DNA from: AP-15 sp963787425
GTDB lineage: Bacteria; Pseudomonadota; Alphaproteobacteria; ATCC43930; CGMCC-115725
Length of the DNA stretch: 64,000 nucleotides
Direction of reading: 5' to 3'
Assembly (NCBI GenBank): GCA_963787425.1
Contig: CAWBCV010000013.1
Span: 248,001 to 312,000 of the forward strand
Every line of letters begins with the position of its first letter. Positions within the stretch are counted from its first letter, which is position 1. Below the pieces are notes generated by a model that saw only the letters and a list, made by a program, of their open reading frames with translations, was not told the origin of the DNA and did no database searches. Shown one piece after another: positions 36,931-45,425 of this stretch. The position numbers were made by a program, and so were the translations under genes.

Positions 36931-37224
36931 TTAGCCGAGCGAGGCGACGATCTCCCGATAGGCTGCCTCGGGGAAGGCCTTCAAGGTCTTGGTCCGCACG
37001 CTGCCGAGCATTCCGAGCATCAGGCTGAACCGCGCCGCCACGGCATCGTCCGGCGCTTCGTAAACGCCAACGAGGTCATATTCGCCGAGCGTCATGTAAA
37101 CCGTCTTGAATTCGCCCCCCATATCGAACAGGGCCTTCTTGGCGGTTTCGAGCCGGCGCGGGGAGTCCTTCACCTTCTGGGCGCCTTGGTCGGTCCAATT
37201 GGCGAGCATGATATAAGTCGGCAT
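36931..37224 (-). CDS. GYD-domain protein
   Basis: 97 residues with the GYD (glycine-tyrosine-aspartate) domain: MPTYIMLANWTDQGAQKVKD and LGEYDLVGVYEAPDD. Family function is poorly defined; some members are linked to stress or mycobacterial virulence. Start ATG preceded by GGGAGG. Downstream of pterin dehydratase on the same strand with a short gap, so possibly co-transcribed. Confidence 0.85.
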   Translation of the reverse strand: MPTYIMLANWTDQGAQKVKDSPRRLETAKKALFDMGGEFKTVYMTLGEYDLVGVYEAPDDAVAARFSLMLGMLGSVRTKTLKAFPEAAYREIVASLG

Positions 37225-37263
37225 GGGTCTCCTCCCTTGATCCTCTCTAATCTTCAGGATGCG

Positions 37264-37611
37264 CTAGGATGCGCTCTCGGCGGCGATGCGATCGAGCTTT
37301 GCCGCCATGATGAAGTCGTTCTCGTGCAGTCCCTTGATCTTCTTGGTGTGCAGCGAGACCCTCGCGTAACCCCAGCCGAAACCGATATCGGGATGGTGTC
37401 CTTCGGCTTCGGCGAGCGCGGCCGCGCTCTCGACAAATCTGAAGGCTTCGGCGAAGTTCTTGAACCGATAGGTTCGCTCGATCCGCTTGGTTTCCTCGAG
37501 AAGCGCCCAGTCGGGCGCCTGCGCATGATAGGCTGCGGCTTCCTGTTCGGTGAGCGGCGGTATGCCGCCGCGGCACGGCGTGCAACTCTTCTCCGTGAGT
37601 GCTACTGGCAT
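37264..37611 (-). CDS. Pterin-4-alpha-carbinolamine dehydratase
   Basis: Recycles 4a-hydroxytetrahydrobiopterin (PhhB/PCD type), the cofactor of aromatic amino acid hydroxylases and also a moonlighting protein. 115 residues. Active-site histidines are in AEGHHPDIGFGWGYARVSLHT, split here as GHHPDIGFGW and VSLHTKKIKG. The start at 37611 is fixed by an AGGAGG site 8 bases upstream; an ATG at 37650 is not used. The N-terminus carries a cysteine pair (SCTPCRGG), commonly seen in bacterial PCDs. Confidence 0.9.
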   Translation of the reverse strand: MPVALTEKSCTPCRGGIPPLTEQEAAAYHAQAPDWALLEETKRIERTYRFKNFAEAFRFVESAAALAEAEGHHPDIGFGWGYARVSLHTKKIKGLHENDFIMAAKLDRIAAESAS

Positions 37612-37691
37612 CTCATGACCTCCTCGATTTGCGGCAGGATAGCATGACACGCGCCATCATGCCCCGGTGCTTCTGTACGAGACGCCGGCCG

Positions 37692-38432
37692 ATGAAATTA
37701 ACGATTTGTCGCTGCCTTCTTGGTGCGATGCTGCTTCTCGGAGTGCTCGGCTGGCTCGGCACCGAGCCGGCCGGCGCGGCCGGGACTTGGCAAGTCGTGC
37801 TCGCGGCCGGTGACGATGCCGAACCGGTATTCGATAATGCGACCCATGAAATTAGCCGGCGGCTCGCCGCGGCGGGCATGCCGCCGGGCAACATCCATCG
37901 CCTCAGCGCCAGCGCCCCGGAGCTGGCCAGCGGCGCCGAGCCGGCCACTGCCGAGCTTTTGTTGCGGCGTATCAGCGAGCTGCCGGCCCGGCCAGGGGAC
38001 CAGTGCCTGATCTTTTTGACCTCGCACGGCGAGCGCGGCACCGGCGTGTGGCTAGCCCGTTCGAACCGGGCACTTACTCCGGACGAGCTCGCCCGCGCGT
38101 TATCGCGCGGTTGCGCCGCGGTGCCCACGGTCGTGATCGTCTCGGCCTGCTACAGCGGCAGCTTTGCGACCGGCAAAATGGCGAGACCTAATCGCGTCAT
38201 CCTGACCGCCGCTCGAGGGGACCGGCCATCCTTCGGCTGCCAGGCTCACCGCATCTATAACTTCTTTGACGAGTGCCTGCTCGGGGTCTTGCCGCAAGCG
38301 GCGACCTGGCGTTCCGTGTCAGATGGAGCCGATCGGTGCGTGCGGCGCATGGAACACGCCCTCGGGGTGCAGCCTTCCGAGCCCCAGGCCTATTTCGGCG
38401 GAACCGTCGCGGGCCTGAAGGTCGGATTTTGA
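37692..38432 (+). CDS. Exported caspase-like (C13/legumain-type) peptidase
   Basis: A secreted clan-CD cysteine peptidase. N-terminal signal peptide (RCLLGAMLLLGVLGWLG, cleavage near AGA). The catalytic histidine is in LIFLTSHGERGTG and the catalytic cysteine in VVIVSACYSGSFATG. The rest (RVILTAARGDRPSFGCQ, NFFDECLLG) matches the peptidase C13 family; about 246 residues is small. Substrate unknown. The ATG at 37692 is chosen so the protein begins with the signal peptide; the upstream frame to 37599 is not conserved-looking. Convergent with the debranching-type enzyme gene. Confidence 0.75.
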   Translation: MKLTICRCLLGAMLLLGVLGWLGTEPAGAAGTWQVVLAAGDDAEPVFDNATHEISRRLAAAGMPPGNIHRLSASAPELASGAEPATAELLLRRISELPARPGDQCLIFLTSHGERGTGVWLARSNRALTPDELARALSRGCAAVPTVVIVSACYSGSFATGKMARPNRVILTAARGDRPSFGCQAHRIYNFFDECLLGVLPQAATWRSVSDGADRCVRRMEHALGVQPSEPQAYFGGTVAGLKVGF

Positions 38433-38447
38433 AGCGGATGCCGAACC

Positions 38448-40661
38448 TCAACGAACAATGACGATCGGTACCTTTCCCTGACGGCGCGTGATATCGACCG
38501 ATACCTCGCTGCCGTAGCGGCGCAGCAGGATGTCGGCGACACCATGTCTCCCATGCAGCCCGCGTAGGTGCAGATGGTCGAGAAAATCCGGCAGCGCCGG
38601 CCGATCGAACCGGATCTCATCGCCAGTCTGATCGAAGCTCAAACCGAGGCTCGCCTGCAACAGCGCGAACACGGTAGCGCTTGCCCAAGCCTGCGGCGCG
38701 CAGGCGACCGGGTAGAGTGTCGGCGCGGTCAGCTGCCGCCAGGCAAACCCGCAGAACAGCTCCGGCAGCCGCCGCAAGTCCATGTAACTCGCGGCCTGAA
38801 AAAGGCCTCGGAAGATCCGCAGGACACCGGATTTAAGACCATAACGGGCGAGACCCAGGGCTATCATCGCGTTGTCGTGCGGCCAAACCGAGCCGTTGTG
38901 GTACGAAATCGGATTGTAGCGCGCGGCCGATCGCGCCACCGTACGCACGCCCCATCCGGAAAAGCAGCTGGTCCCGAGCAGCGTGTCGGCCACGAGTGCG
39001 GCGCGCTCGGGGGCGGCAATCCCCGTCAGCAAGGCGTGCCCGGCATTGGACGAAGTCACTCGGCATGGCTGCTTGACGGCGTCCAGCGCGAGCGCGTAGG
39101 TCGCCAGCTCGTCGCACCAGAACGCGGCCTCGAACCGTTCGCGTAGCGCGTCCGCCTGCTGCGAGAGGGTGGCGGCGGTTATCGGATGGTCCAGCGCCAA
39201 CGCCAGAGCCGCTGCGTGACGCTTGGCGCCGTACACATAGGCCTGAACTTCGCACAGAGCGATCGGGCCTTCAGCCAGGCGGCCATCCTCGTGGAAGATT
39301 GCGTCGTTCGAATCCTTCCAGCCCTGATTGACTAACCCTTCGGCGTTTCTGCGCTGATATTCCACAAACCCGTCGCCGTCCGGGTCGCCATAGGTGTCGA
39401 TCCAATGGAGGGCAGCCTGAATATTCGGCCATAGCTCTCGAACCGTATCGAGATCTCCGGTGCGTCTGAAGTATTCGCCGACCAAGAGCACGAACAGCGG
39501 AGTCGCATCGATGCTGCCGTAGTAACGCGCGAACGGCACCTCGCGCAGCCGCGCCATCTCGCCGTCCCGCATTTCGTGCAGAATTTTGCCCGGTTCGGCA
39601 TCGCGCTCCGGATCGAAATCGGTCGATTGCGTCGCCGCGAGAAAGCGCAGCACGCCCTTGGCGATCGACGGATCGACCCATAACGTGAAGAGAGCGGTCA
39701 GGATCCCGTCGCGCCCAAACGGCGTGCTGAACCACGGGATGCCGGCAAACGGATAGGGGCCAAATTCGGTCTCGGTCAGCAGCATGTAAAGGTCGGCGAC
39801 CGAGCGGCGCGCAAACTCGTTGAACATCGAATTCGAGCTGTCGACGCTGGCGGCCCGCCCGCTGGAAGATCTGAGCGCCCGCCGCGCCGTGCGAAGTGAA
39901 CTGTAGAATTGCCGACCGACGCCAATCTTCTGATCGCGATCGTCCCTGCATGCAACCCGAAGCACGGATCGCATCCCCTCGCCCGGCCCGAGCGAAAACT
40001 CATAGAGGGCAGTCGCGGCATCGAGCCGGGTCGGGGCCGGCTCGAACTCGAGACTGGTGACTCTCTCCACTCCGTCAAGGCCGAGGTATCGCAAGACGAC
40101 GGATGATGCAGACCTGCGCTCGACCGAAACCTGGCCTCGCCGAGCCCGCTTCTGCCCCCTCACCTCGAAGAGATCGGCAAAATCAGCGGCAAACCTGATC
40201 CCGAGCCGCACATCATGACCTCGGTCGTCGAAGTTGTGGACGAGGAGCCGCTCGTAGCACGCGTTCTGCCAGATGTATTTGAGCCGGTTCACATGGATCA
40301 GTTCGCCGCGGAGCGCGACCCCATCGCGAGAGATCAGCTCGGGGTTCGCCAAATCCACCGTCAGGACGGCGTTGTCTTCCTGCACATTAGAGCTGAGGAG
40401 GAGAAGCGGCGCACCATTCAGCCGCAGCTCGAGCTGCGACAGGAAACGCGTGTCGTGGAGGTAAATGCCGTCGGAATTGCCTTCGCCCGAGACGATATCG
40501 CCGCGGTGATCAAACAAGGCGAAGGTATAACCGGACTTGAGTGTGCGCGGCCGGCGCTCCTGGAAGGAGACGTTGGATTCGATGTAAAACGGCGACGCTT
40601 CCTCATCGCCGACCCGCTCAGCAGCCGGCGCAGTCTCGTCGATATGGCTCTCTGAGGTCAG
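38448..40661 (-). CDS. Amylo-alpha-1,6-glucosidase/glycogen debranching-type protein
   Basis: About 738 residues. N-terminal GDE_N-like domain (FDHRGDIVSG, FLSQLELRLNG) and C-terminal (alpha/alpha)6 barrel with GIPWFSTPFGRDGI and WKDSNDAIF, as in archaeal-type glycogen debranching enzymes/trehalase clan. Probably acts on alpha-1,6 or alpha-linked glucans in the cytoplasm. The frame stays open beyond the TTG at 40517 up to about 40661, giving a better N-terminus (SPFYIESNVSFQERRPRTL); there is no ATG/GTG/TTG there, and the codon at 40661-40659 is CTG overlapping the upstream TGA, so an ATG may be a base-call error or the start is unusual. Stress-carbon role likely with the Hsp20 genes nearby. 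Confidence 0.8.
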   Translation of the reverse strand: MTSESHIDETAPAAERVGDEEASPFYIESNVSFQERRPRTLKSGYTFALFDHRGDIVSGEGNSDGIYLHDTRFLSQLELRLNGAPLLLLSSNVQEDNAVLTVDLANPELISRDGVALRGELIHVNRLKYIWQNACYERLLVHNFDDRGHDVRLGIRFAADFADLFEVRGQKRARRGQVSVERRSASSVVLRYLGLDGVERVTSLEFEPAPTRLDAATALYEFSLGPGEGMRSVLRVACRDDRDQKIGVGRQFYSSLRTARRALRSSSGRAASVDSSNSMFNEFARRSVADLYMLLTETEFGPYPFAGIPWFSTPFGRDGILTALFTLWVDPSIAKGVLRFLAATQSTDFDPERDAEPGKILHEMRDGEMARLREVPFARYYGSIDATPLFVLLVGEYFRRTGDLDTVRELWPNIQAALHWIDTYGDPDGDGFVEYQRRNAEGLVNQGWKDSNDAIFHEDGRLAEGPIALCEVQAYVYGAKRHAAALALALDHPITAATLSQQADALRERFEAAFWCDELATYALALDAVKQPCRVTSSNAGHALLTGIAAPERAALVADTLLGTSCFSGWGVRTVARSAARYNPISYHNGSVWPHDNAMIALGLARYGLKSGVLRIFRGLFQAASYMDLRRLPELFCGFAWRQLTAPTLYPVACAPQAWASATVFALLQASLGLSFDQTGDEIRFDRPALPDFLDHLHLRGLHGRHGVADILLRRYGSEVSVDITRRQGKVPIVIVR

Positions 40662-41557
40662 GCCGCTTCCCGTTGATCGGCAGCCCTGGGGCTCAACACA
40701 ACCGCGTCGATCGAGCGACGCATCACGTCGTCATAAAGCTCGATGTAGTCGCGTGCCATACGCTCGACCGAGAACCGCTCTTCGAAGCGACGACGAACCC
40801 CGCTCCGATCAAGGGCTGCGGCCCGCGGAACTGCGGCAACCGCCCTATCGACACTGTCGACCACAAAGCCCGTGACCCCTGGTCGATGACTTCCCGAACA
40901 GAGCCTCGCCTAAACGCGATGATCGGGGTGCCATTGGCCATCGCCTCGATCATGACCAGCCCGAAGGGTTCCGGCCAGTCGATTGGGAAAAGCAACGCCA
41001 TCGCCCGACCGAGAAATTCTCCTTTGTCGCGGTCGCCGATCTCACCGATGAGCTCCACCCCCGGACCCTTGAGCAGCCTTTTGACCTTGTTATTGTAATA
41101 ATAGAGATCGGCTTTGTCGACCTTGGCCGCGATTTTTCAGCGGTATTCCCACCCGGCGGGCAATTTTGATCGCCTTTTCCACGCCCTTCTCGGGGCTGAT
41201 CCGCCCGATAAAAGCGAGGTAGCCCCCGTCCCCGCGGCCCGGAAGATAAAGATCTGTCGGGAGGCCGTGATGAACGGTGCCGTGCCAGCCCGCCCACGGC
41301 ACCGGTGCTCGCTGAGCGTCCGAGATGGATACCAATGGCATCATCGGAAATTCGCGAAAGAGGGGAGGCAGATCTGGCAGATCCAGGCGGCCATGGGTCG
41401 TCGTCAAGGTCTTGCCCCAGAGCCGGGCAAATAATGGAAAATGCAGAAAATCCGCATGAAAATGGATGATGTCGAATGTTTCGGCGCTCCGCGCGACGCG
41501 GTTAAGCATTACCAAATGATGCGGAAGCGGATCTTTGCATCGAGGATCGATGTTCCC
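40658..41557 (-). pseudogene. GT4-type glycosyltransferase, N-terminally truncated and frameshifted
   Basis: C-terminal two-thirds of a GT4 glycosyltransferase in at least three frames. Fragments: FDIIHFHADFLHFPLFARLWG and SISDAQRAPVPWAGW; then GYLAFIGRISPEKGVEKAI; then ELIGEIGDRDKGEFLG, FPIDWPEPFGLVMIEAMANG; then DQGVTGFVVDSVDRAV-type join and RRFEERFSVERMARDYIELY. Joins at about 41130 and 40870 are single-base indels. Upstream, only about 14 residues (DPRCKDPLPHH) precede the first good segment and then a stop occurs, so roughly 90 residues of the usual N-terminus (with the LYGGTER-type motif) are missing. The truncation is hard to explain by sequencing error. Ends with TGA overlapping the start of the debranching gene. 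Confidence 0.65.
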
Positions 41558-41996
41558 TCATAACCACATCCCTCCAACGAGCAACATGGATACAAGGCGC
41601 GCCGAAATGATCGCGGCGCCCGCCATACTGGCGATTGAGCGATGTAGGCGATCCGGGAGCGCCATTCAAGACTTGTCCGAATGCCTACTGCACTGTTTTC
41701 ACTAACAGATTTTGTGGATGACGAGGAGCTTGAAGATCGCCGCAATGTCACTAGATCGAAGGCGTGCCGGATGCCGACTAACGGGTCTCGGCAGGGAAGG
41801 ACGGCCGAACCAGATGGGTCGGCCGCGGTCATGTCGCTTCGCTGTGAGGATGTGATCCGAGTTGTTACCCCACCTCCTCCCGCGCGGGTCGCCACGTTCG
41901 CGGCAGTACCGATGGGCAAGGAAAGATTTTTCCCTGTGTGGCGCGCTAATCGCCATCCGCATGCGTTACCGGGGTGAACGTGCAGAGAGGTGAACC
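41558..41996. other. Intergenic region between the damaged GT4 gene and hsp20 genes
   Basis: No coding frame supported; a 176-codon minus-strand frame from 42036 is serine/arginine-rich and lacks family resemblance. The hsp20 promoter should be here. I looked for a ROSE-type thermosensor near the ATG (GAGAGGTGAACC) and did not find a convincing one. Confidence 0.45.
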
Positions 41997-42434
41997 ATGG
42001 CGCTTTCAGAATTTCCGCGATTGGGTTTCGACCCATTTGCCGAGCTACGGCGAATGCAGAGCGAAATGAACCGGGTCTTTTCCGGGTTCAACGCGACGGC
42101 CGCACGCGACTTTCCGCCGATCAACATTTGGCTCGGCGAACACAGCGTCGTTCTGACAGCCGAATTGCCGGGTATTACCCGCGATGACGTAAATCTCAGC
42201 CTTCAAGAGGATGTGCTTACCTTGGCGGGCAAGCGCGAACCGAAGTCACAAGAGCAAAACGTCAATTGGCAGCGCCGCGAGCGTGCGTACGGCAGTTTCT
42301 CGCGTGCCGTCCAGCTGCCGTTCCGTGTCGATCCCGACAAGATCCAGGCGCGCTTCAGCGATGGCATCCTGGAAATCGAGTTGCAACGGCTGGAAGCGGA
42401 TCGGCCGAAGAAGATCGAAATCCGCGCTGCTTGA
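41997..42434 (+). CDS. Small heat shock protein Hsp20, copy 1
   Basis: ATP-independent chaperone that forms oligomers. 145 residues. The alpha-crystallin domain runs from about residue 40 (INIWLGEHSVVLTAELPGI) to the SDGILEIELQR strand. It is followed 22 bases later by copy 2, so the pair forms one operon. Ribosome-binding site GAGAGGTG. The two copies are diverged (class A/class B-like pairs are common in rhizobia). Confidence 0.93.
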   Translation: MALSEFPRLGFDPFAELRRMQSEMNRVFSGFNATAARDFPPINIWLGEHSVVLTAELPGITRDDVNLSLQEDVLTLAGKREPKSQEQNVNWQRRERAYGSFSRAVQLPFRVDPDKIQARFSDGILEIELQRLEADRPKKIEIRAA

Positions 42435-42456
42435 CCCGAGCGGAAGGAGAGCAATC

Positions 42457-42873
42457 ATGGCCCAGGAAGTCAGAACCGTCGAACAACAGACGCCGGCCAC
42501 CCGGGAATCCACGAGGGAAGCCGGTCAGCGCACACCACCGCGGCCGGTATTTTTGCCACCGGCTGACATCTATGAAACCAAGGACAGCATCGTCGTGCTG
42601 GCGGAAATGCCCGGAGTTTCCCCGAACGGGGTGGATATCAGCCTCGAGCGGCGCGTATTGACGATCCGCGGACACCGCGCCGCCAACGAGCATGGCGGGT
42701 ACCAGCGGGTTTATAGCGAGTATGCCGACGGGGATTACGAGCGCGTTTTCACGCTGTCGGAAAACATCGACCGAGACCGCATCGAGGCCACCCTCAAGGA
42801 CGGTGTCTTACAGCTTGTCCTGCCAAAGGCAGAGGCCGCAAAGGCAAGAAAGATCGAACTCAAAGCTTCTTGA
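42457..42873 (+). CDS. Small heat shock protein Hsp20, copy 2
   Basis: 138 residues with an alpha-crystallin domain (RPVFLPPADIYETKDSIVVL, EMPGVSPNGVDISLERR, DGVLQLVLPK). N-terminal arm is Thr/Arg-rich and hydrophilic, unlike copy 1. Ribosome-binding site GGAAGGAG, start ATG at 42457. The longer frame from 42211 is a shadow inside copy 1. Stop TGA is overlapped by the TTG of the next gene. Confidence 0.93.
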   Translation: MAQEVRTVEQQTPATRESTREAGQRTPPRPVFLPPADIYETKDSIVVLAEMPGVSPNGVDISLERRVLTIRGHRAANEHGGYQRVYSEYADGDYERVFTLSENIDRDRIEATLKDGVLQLVLPKAEAAKARKIELKAS

Positions 42874-43538
42874 GCGGAGCGCCAACGCATTTGGCTCGAG
42901 CTAAAGGGTGGAAACCGGCAGCAGTACGTTTCCACCCTATCTTGCTGATCGTATTCGTGCTCGCCGCTGGAGGGTCTGCTGCGTCGGCGGCGGATGCCAT
43001 TCCGGAGTTACTGAGGCAGGTCCATTGGGGAGAGACTTCGCAAAGCCTGCTGCAGCAATTCGACCGGACCGCAACGCAGCTCCCCAAAAGTCTCGATTTC
43101 GGCGACAGCTATGTCGATGTCGTGCTGCGCGGGGAAACGGTGGGCGGCGTCCCCGTCATCACCTTCTTTCAAATGGATAAGCGAACGCGCGGCCTCAAAC
43201 GCATCCAGCTGGAGCGGCCGCGCCACGGGGTTAACCCGCCAGCCTTGCGTGCGATCTCGGCGGCGCTATACGCCGATTACGGCCGGCCCGACAAGATCTG
43301 CCTCACGCCGGTGACCCCGATCGGCGGTTATCAGGCGGCAGCGCAGGAATTATGGGTTCGCGGCACGGATGTGATCAGTGCGATATTTCGCGACACCACC
43401 CTGCAAGCCTTTGAGGGCTGCCTCTTTGGAGTTGCGTCAGGATATTGTGGACTGACCGGACAGTTGTTGGTGCGGATCAGTCCGGCCGACGGCATCGCCG
43501 AGCCGGACCCTTGTTCCCTGACAAATCCTCGCGGCTGA
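42870..43538 (+). CDS. Exported hypothetical protein
   Basis: 222 residues with a membrane-type signal (HPILLIVFVLAAGGSAASAADA). The mature part has regular helix-rich stretches (LLRQVHWGETSQSLLQQF, LRAISAALYADYG) and two cysteines near the end (FEGCLFG, GYCGLTG). No family recognised. TTG start overlapping the hsp20 stop (TTGA) suggests coupling, but a start further inside is possible. Function unknown. Confidence 0.6.
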   Translation: MSGAPTHLARAKGWKPAAVRFHPILLIVFVLAAGGSAASAADAIPELLRQVHWGETSQSLLQQFDRTATQLPKSLDFGDSYVDVVLRGETVGGVPVITFFQMDKRTRGLKRIQLERPRHGVNPPALRAISAALYADYGRPDKICLTPVTPIGGYQAAAQELWVRGTDVISAIFRDTTLQAFEGCLFGVASGYCGLTGQLLVRISPADGIAEPDPCSLTNPRG

Positions 43539-43546
43539 ACCGTCGA

Positions 43547-43969
43547 CTAAGACGCTCGGACGAGCTGGCCGCGGATTTCTCCGGGCTTATTGGCCTCAGT
43601 GTGGATGTTGACATACCACTTCCCGGCCTCCAATTGCGCGATTTGCGCATCGGTCAATGTCGCCGAACCCTTAATCGGGCTGGCGAGGTTCCCGGAGAAA
43701 GGCACAACGATCCCAGCATTCGCTCCGGGATCGGCTGGACCGTGAATATGCGCCGCGGTCGCGGGTCCGCTAAGGCCGGAATAGTCGACGGTCCAAGTCA
43801 ATGTCTTGGTGTTGGTGTCGAGCGACGCCGTCGCCGTGCCTTTGCCTGAGCTGGCTACCCCGGGGGTGGGAGCCAGATCGGCCTTGAATTTGATTTGTTC
43901 CGCCTGTGCGGCGCCCCAGATCAGAAATATCGCGAGAAAACCAAAGCTCAGCCATCGCGCTCGGCGCAT
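43547..43969 (-). CDS. CHRD-domain exported protein
   Basis: 140 residues: signal peptide (LAIFLIWGAAQA), then a CHRD domain (KADLAPTPGVASSGKGTAT, DYSGLSGPATAAHIHGPADPG, YVNIHTEANKPGEIRGQL) found in animal chordin and many bacterial periplasmic/extracellular proteins. Ribosome-binding site GGGAGGAGACG. No partner gene is obvious. Confidence 0.9.
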   Translation of the reverse strand: MRRARWLSFGFLAIFLIWGAAQAEQIKFKADLAPTPGVASSGKGTATASLDTNTKTLTWTVDYSGLSGPATAAHIHGPADPGANAGIVVPFSGNLASPIKGSATLTDAQIAQLEAGKWYVNIHTEANKPGEIRGQLVRAS

Positions 43970-44070
43970 TTTCGTCTCCTCCCATCGAATGAATCGGCCG
44001 GCTTAGATGTAGATTATGACGGCGACGGTCAAGCGGGAAGTGAAGTCAATTCGGCTCGCACGGCAGCGGT

Positions 44071-44196
44071 CTACCACAGCGGGTAGATGTTCTGAGCCGG
44101 TTCGTAGGCTTGGCGCCGCCTCGATCGACGCAGGCGGGTCAGCGCCCCGACCGCGACCACCACCACTGCAAGACCTGACAGGATCCACCACTCCAT
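44071..44196 (-). CDS. 41-residue membrane miniprotein
   Basis: Too short for usual gene callers. Reads MEWWILSGLAVVVVAVGALT then an arginine-rich stretch and QNIYPLW: one membrane helix followed by a cationic cytoplasmic tail. The ATG lies 3 bases after the SGNH stop on the same strand, so it is probably translationally coupled. Function unknown; might assist the SGNH membrane protein. Confidence 0.5.
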   Translation of the reverse strand: MEWWILSGLAVVVVAVGALTRLRRSRRRQAYEPAQNIYPLW

Positions 44197-44199
44197 CTG

Positions 44200-45414
44200 C
44201 TATGTCCCCTCGGCCACGACACGGGTGCGAGGCTGCAACACGCTCGCCACGCGGGCGACAGCCGGCAACATCGCCTCGGCCACCGCCGCGTTTCCGGCCT
44301 CCGACAAATGGTACAGATCAATATAAACGGGCTCTGTCCAGTCGTCAAAAAGCGCGGATAAATCGATATTGTCCGAGGCCTCTATCAGTTTGGGATGCCG
44401 CCGCCGCTCGCCGATGATCGCTTCATAAAGGAGCCGTCGGCTCTCGGGATCGTTAGTGTAGTCGTAAACCCAGCGTCGCTCGTCCGGCGTTTTGGACTTT
44501 TTTGTCGTGATCACCGGCTGCCAAAAGAAAATTGGCCGGAACCCGTATCCATCCGCCAACAAGCGTACCAAACGCATATTGTCTAGGTAGGCTGCGATGA
44601 TCTCGCGGGCGAACTCGCCGAGATCGACCTGCGACAGGTCCGTCTGCTCCACAGGCAACGGGCCGCGCAATGGAAGGCCGGTCAATCGGCGCAGCCGCCG
44701 CAGCGTGCGCGGCGCCGAACTGATCAGTGCCGCGGCAATCAGGTCGCGCCGCCGATCCGGATGAAGCAGGTTGAACTCGGCCCGCCGGCGCGCCTCGTTG
44801 AACAGCCCGTCCGTACGGCCGGTCTGCTCGGCGCACGCCATCTCGTTGATGCCATCATAGAACAAGGCGATATCAAGCCGTTCTCCGCACTTCAACAGCT
44901 GCTGCAAGGTGATGACCTCCTGCGTGCTGTTGTGCCCGAGCTGGCCATAATTCGTTACTGCAACGCGGTGTCCGCACTCTGTGAGCCGGCGGGCCAGTAC
45001 CGCTGGAATGGTGTGGTCGTCGCGCGCCCCCATTCCCATCATCGTCGAGCCGCCAAAGCACAGGATGCGGATCGCCGCGCCGTTTGCCGTCTCCTCGCCT
45101 GGCGTCGGCCGCAGCCCGCGTTCGTCGAGCGTCACGTAAGCACCGCGCAACGGGCGCTGCCACCATTCGACATAGGGCTTCCAGTCGACGCGGACGGCCC
45201 GGCGGAACTCGTCGAAATACCCCGCTGACCAATCGGCGCCGCCATAGGCGTCGGCGCTCCCGGCGCGGTCCGGGCGGGTCGGTCGGTAATAGCGCAAAAG
45301 GCGGCTAAGCCGACGCCACCCCTCGACACCGAACTCGGTGACAAGCACTACTATGAGCAACAGCCCCACCACATGCCACAGGGCGACGACAAACCCGCCG
45401 AGTTGACCCAGCAT
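44200..45414 (-). CDS. Membrane-anchored SGNH-hydrolase-like protein
   Basis: About 404 residues: an N-terminal membrane helix (VVALWHVVGLLLIVVLV) then a periplasmic SGNH domain. Catalytic blocks are seen as LCFGGSTMMGMG (block I, GGST), NYGQLGHNSTQE (block II), FYDGINEMACAE (block III) and IDLYHLSEAGN (block V, DxxH). Such proteins O-acetylate or deacylate surface polysaccharides. The start is taken at ATG 45414, just after the preceding gene's stop; a GTG at 45459 is also possible. In operon with glycosyltransferases. Confidence 0.8.
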   Translation of the reverse strand: MLGQLGGFVVALWHVVGLLLIVVLVTEFGVEGWRRLSRLLRYYRPTRPDRAGSADAYGGADWSAGYFDEFRRAVRVDWKPYVEWWQRPLRGAYVTLDERGLRPTPGEETANGAAIRILCFGGSTMMGMGARDDHTIPAVLARRLTECGHRVAVTNYGQLGHNSTQEVITLQQLLKCGERLDIALFYDGINEMACAEQTGRTDGLFNEARRRAEFNLLHPDRRRDLIAAALISSAPRTLRRLRRLTGLPLRGPLPVEQTDLSQVDLGEFAREIIAAYLDNMRLVRLLADGYGFRPIFFWQPVITTKKSKTPDERRWVYDYTNDPESRRLLYEAIIGERRRHPKLIEASDNIDLSALFDDWTEPVYIDLYHLSEAGNAAVAEAMLPAVARVASVLQPRTRVVAEGT

Positions 45415-45425
45415 TTGACGATACT

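Noticed and set aside
41840..41996. ROSE-type RNA thermosensor before hsp20
   Set aside because: I could not find the expected stem covering the Shine-Dalgarno sequence.
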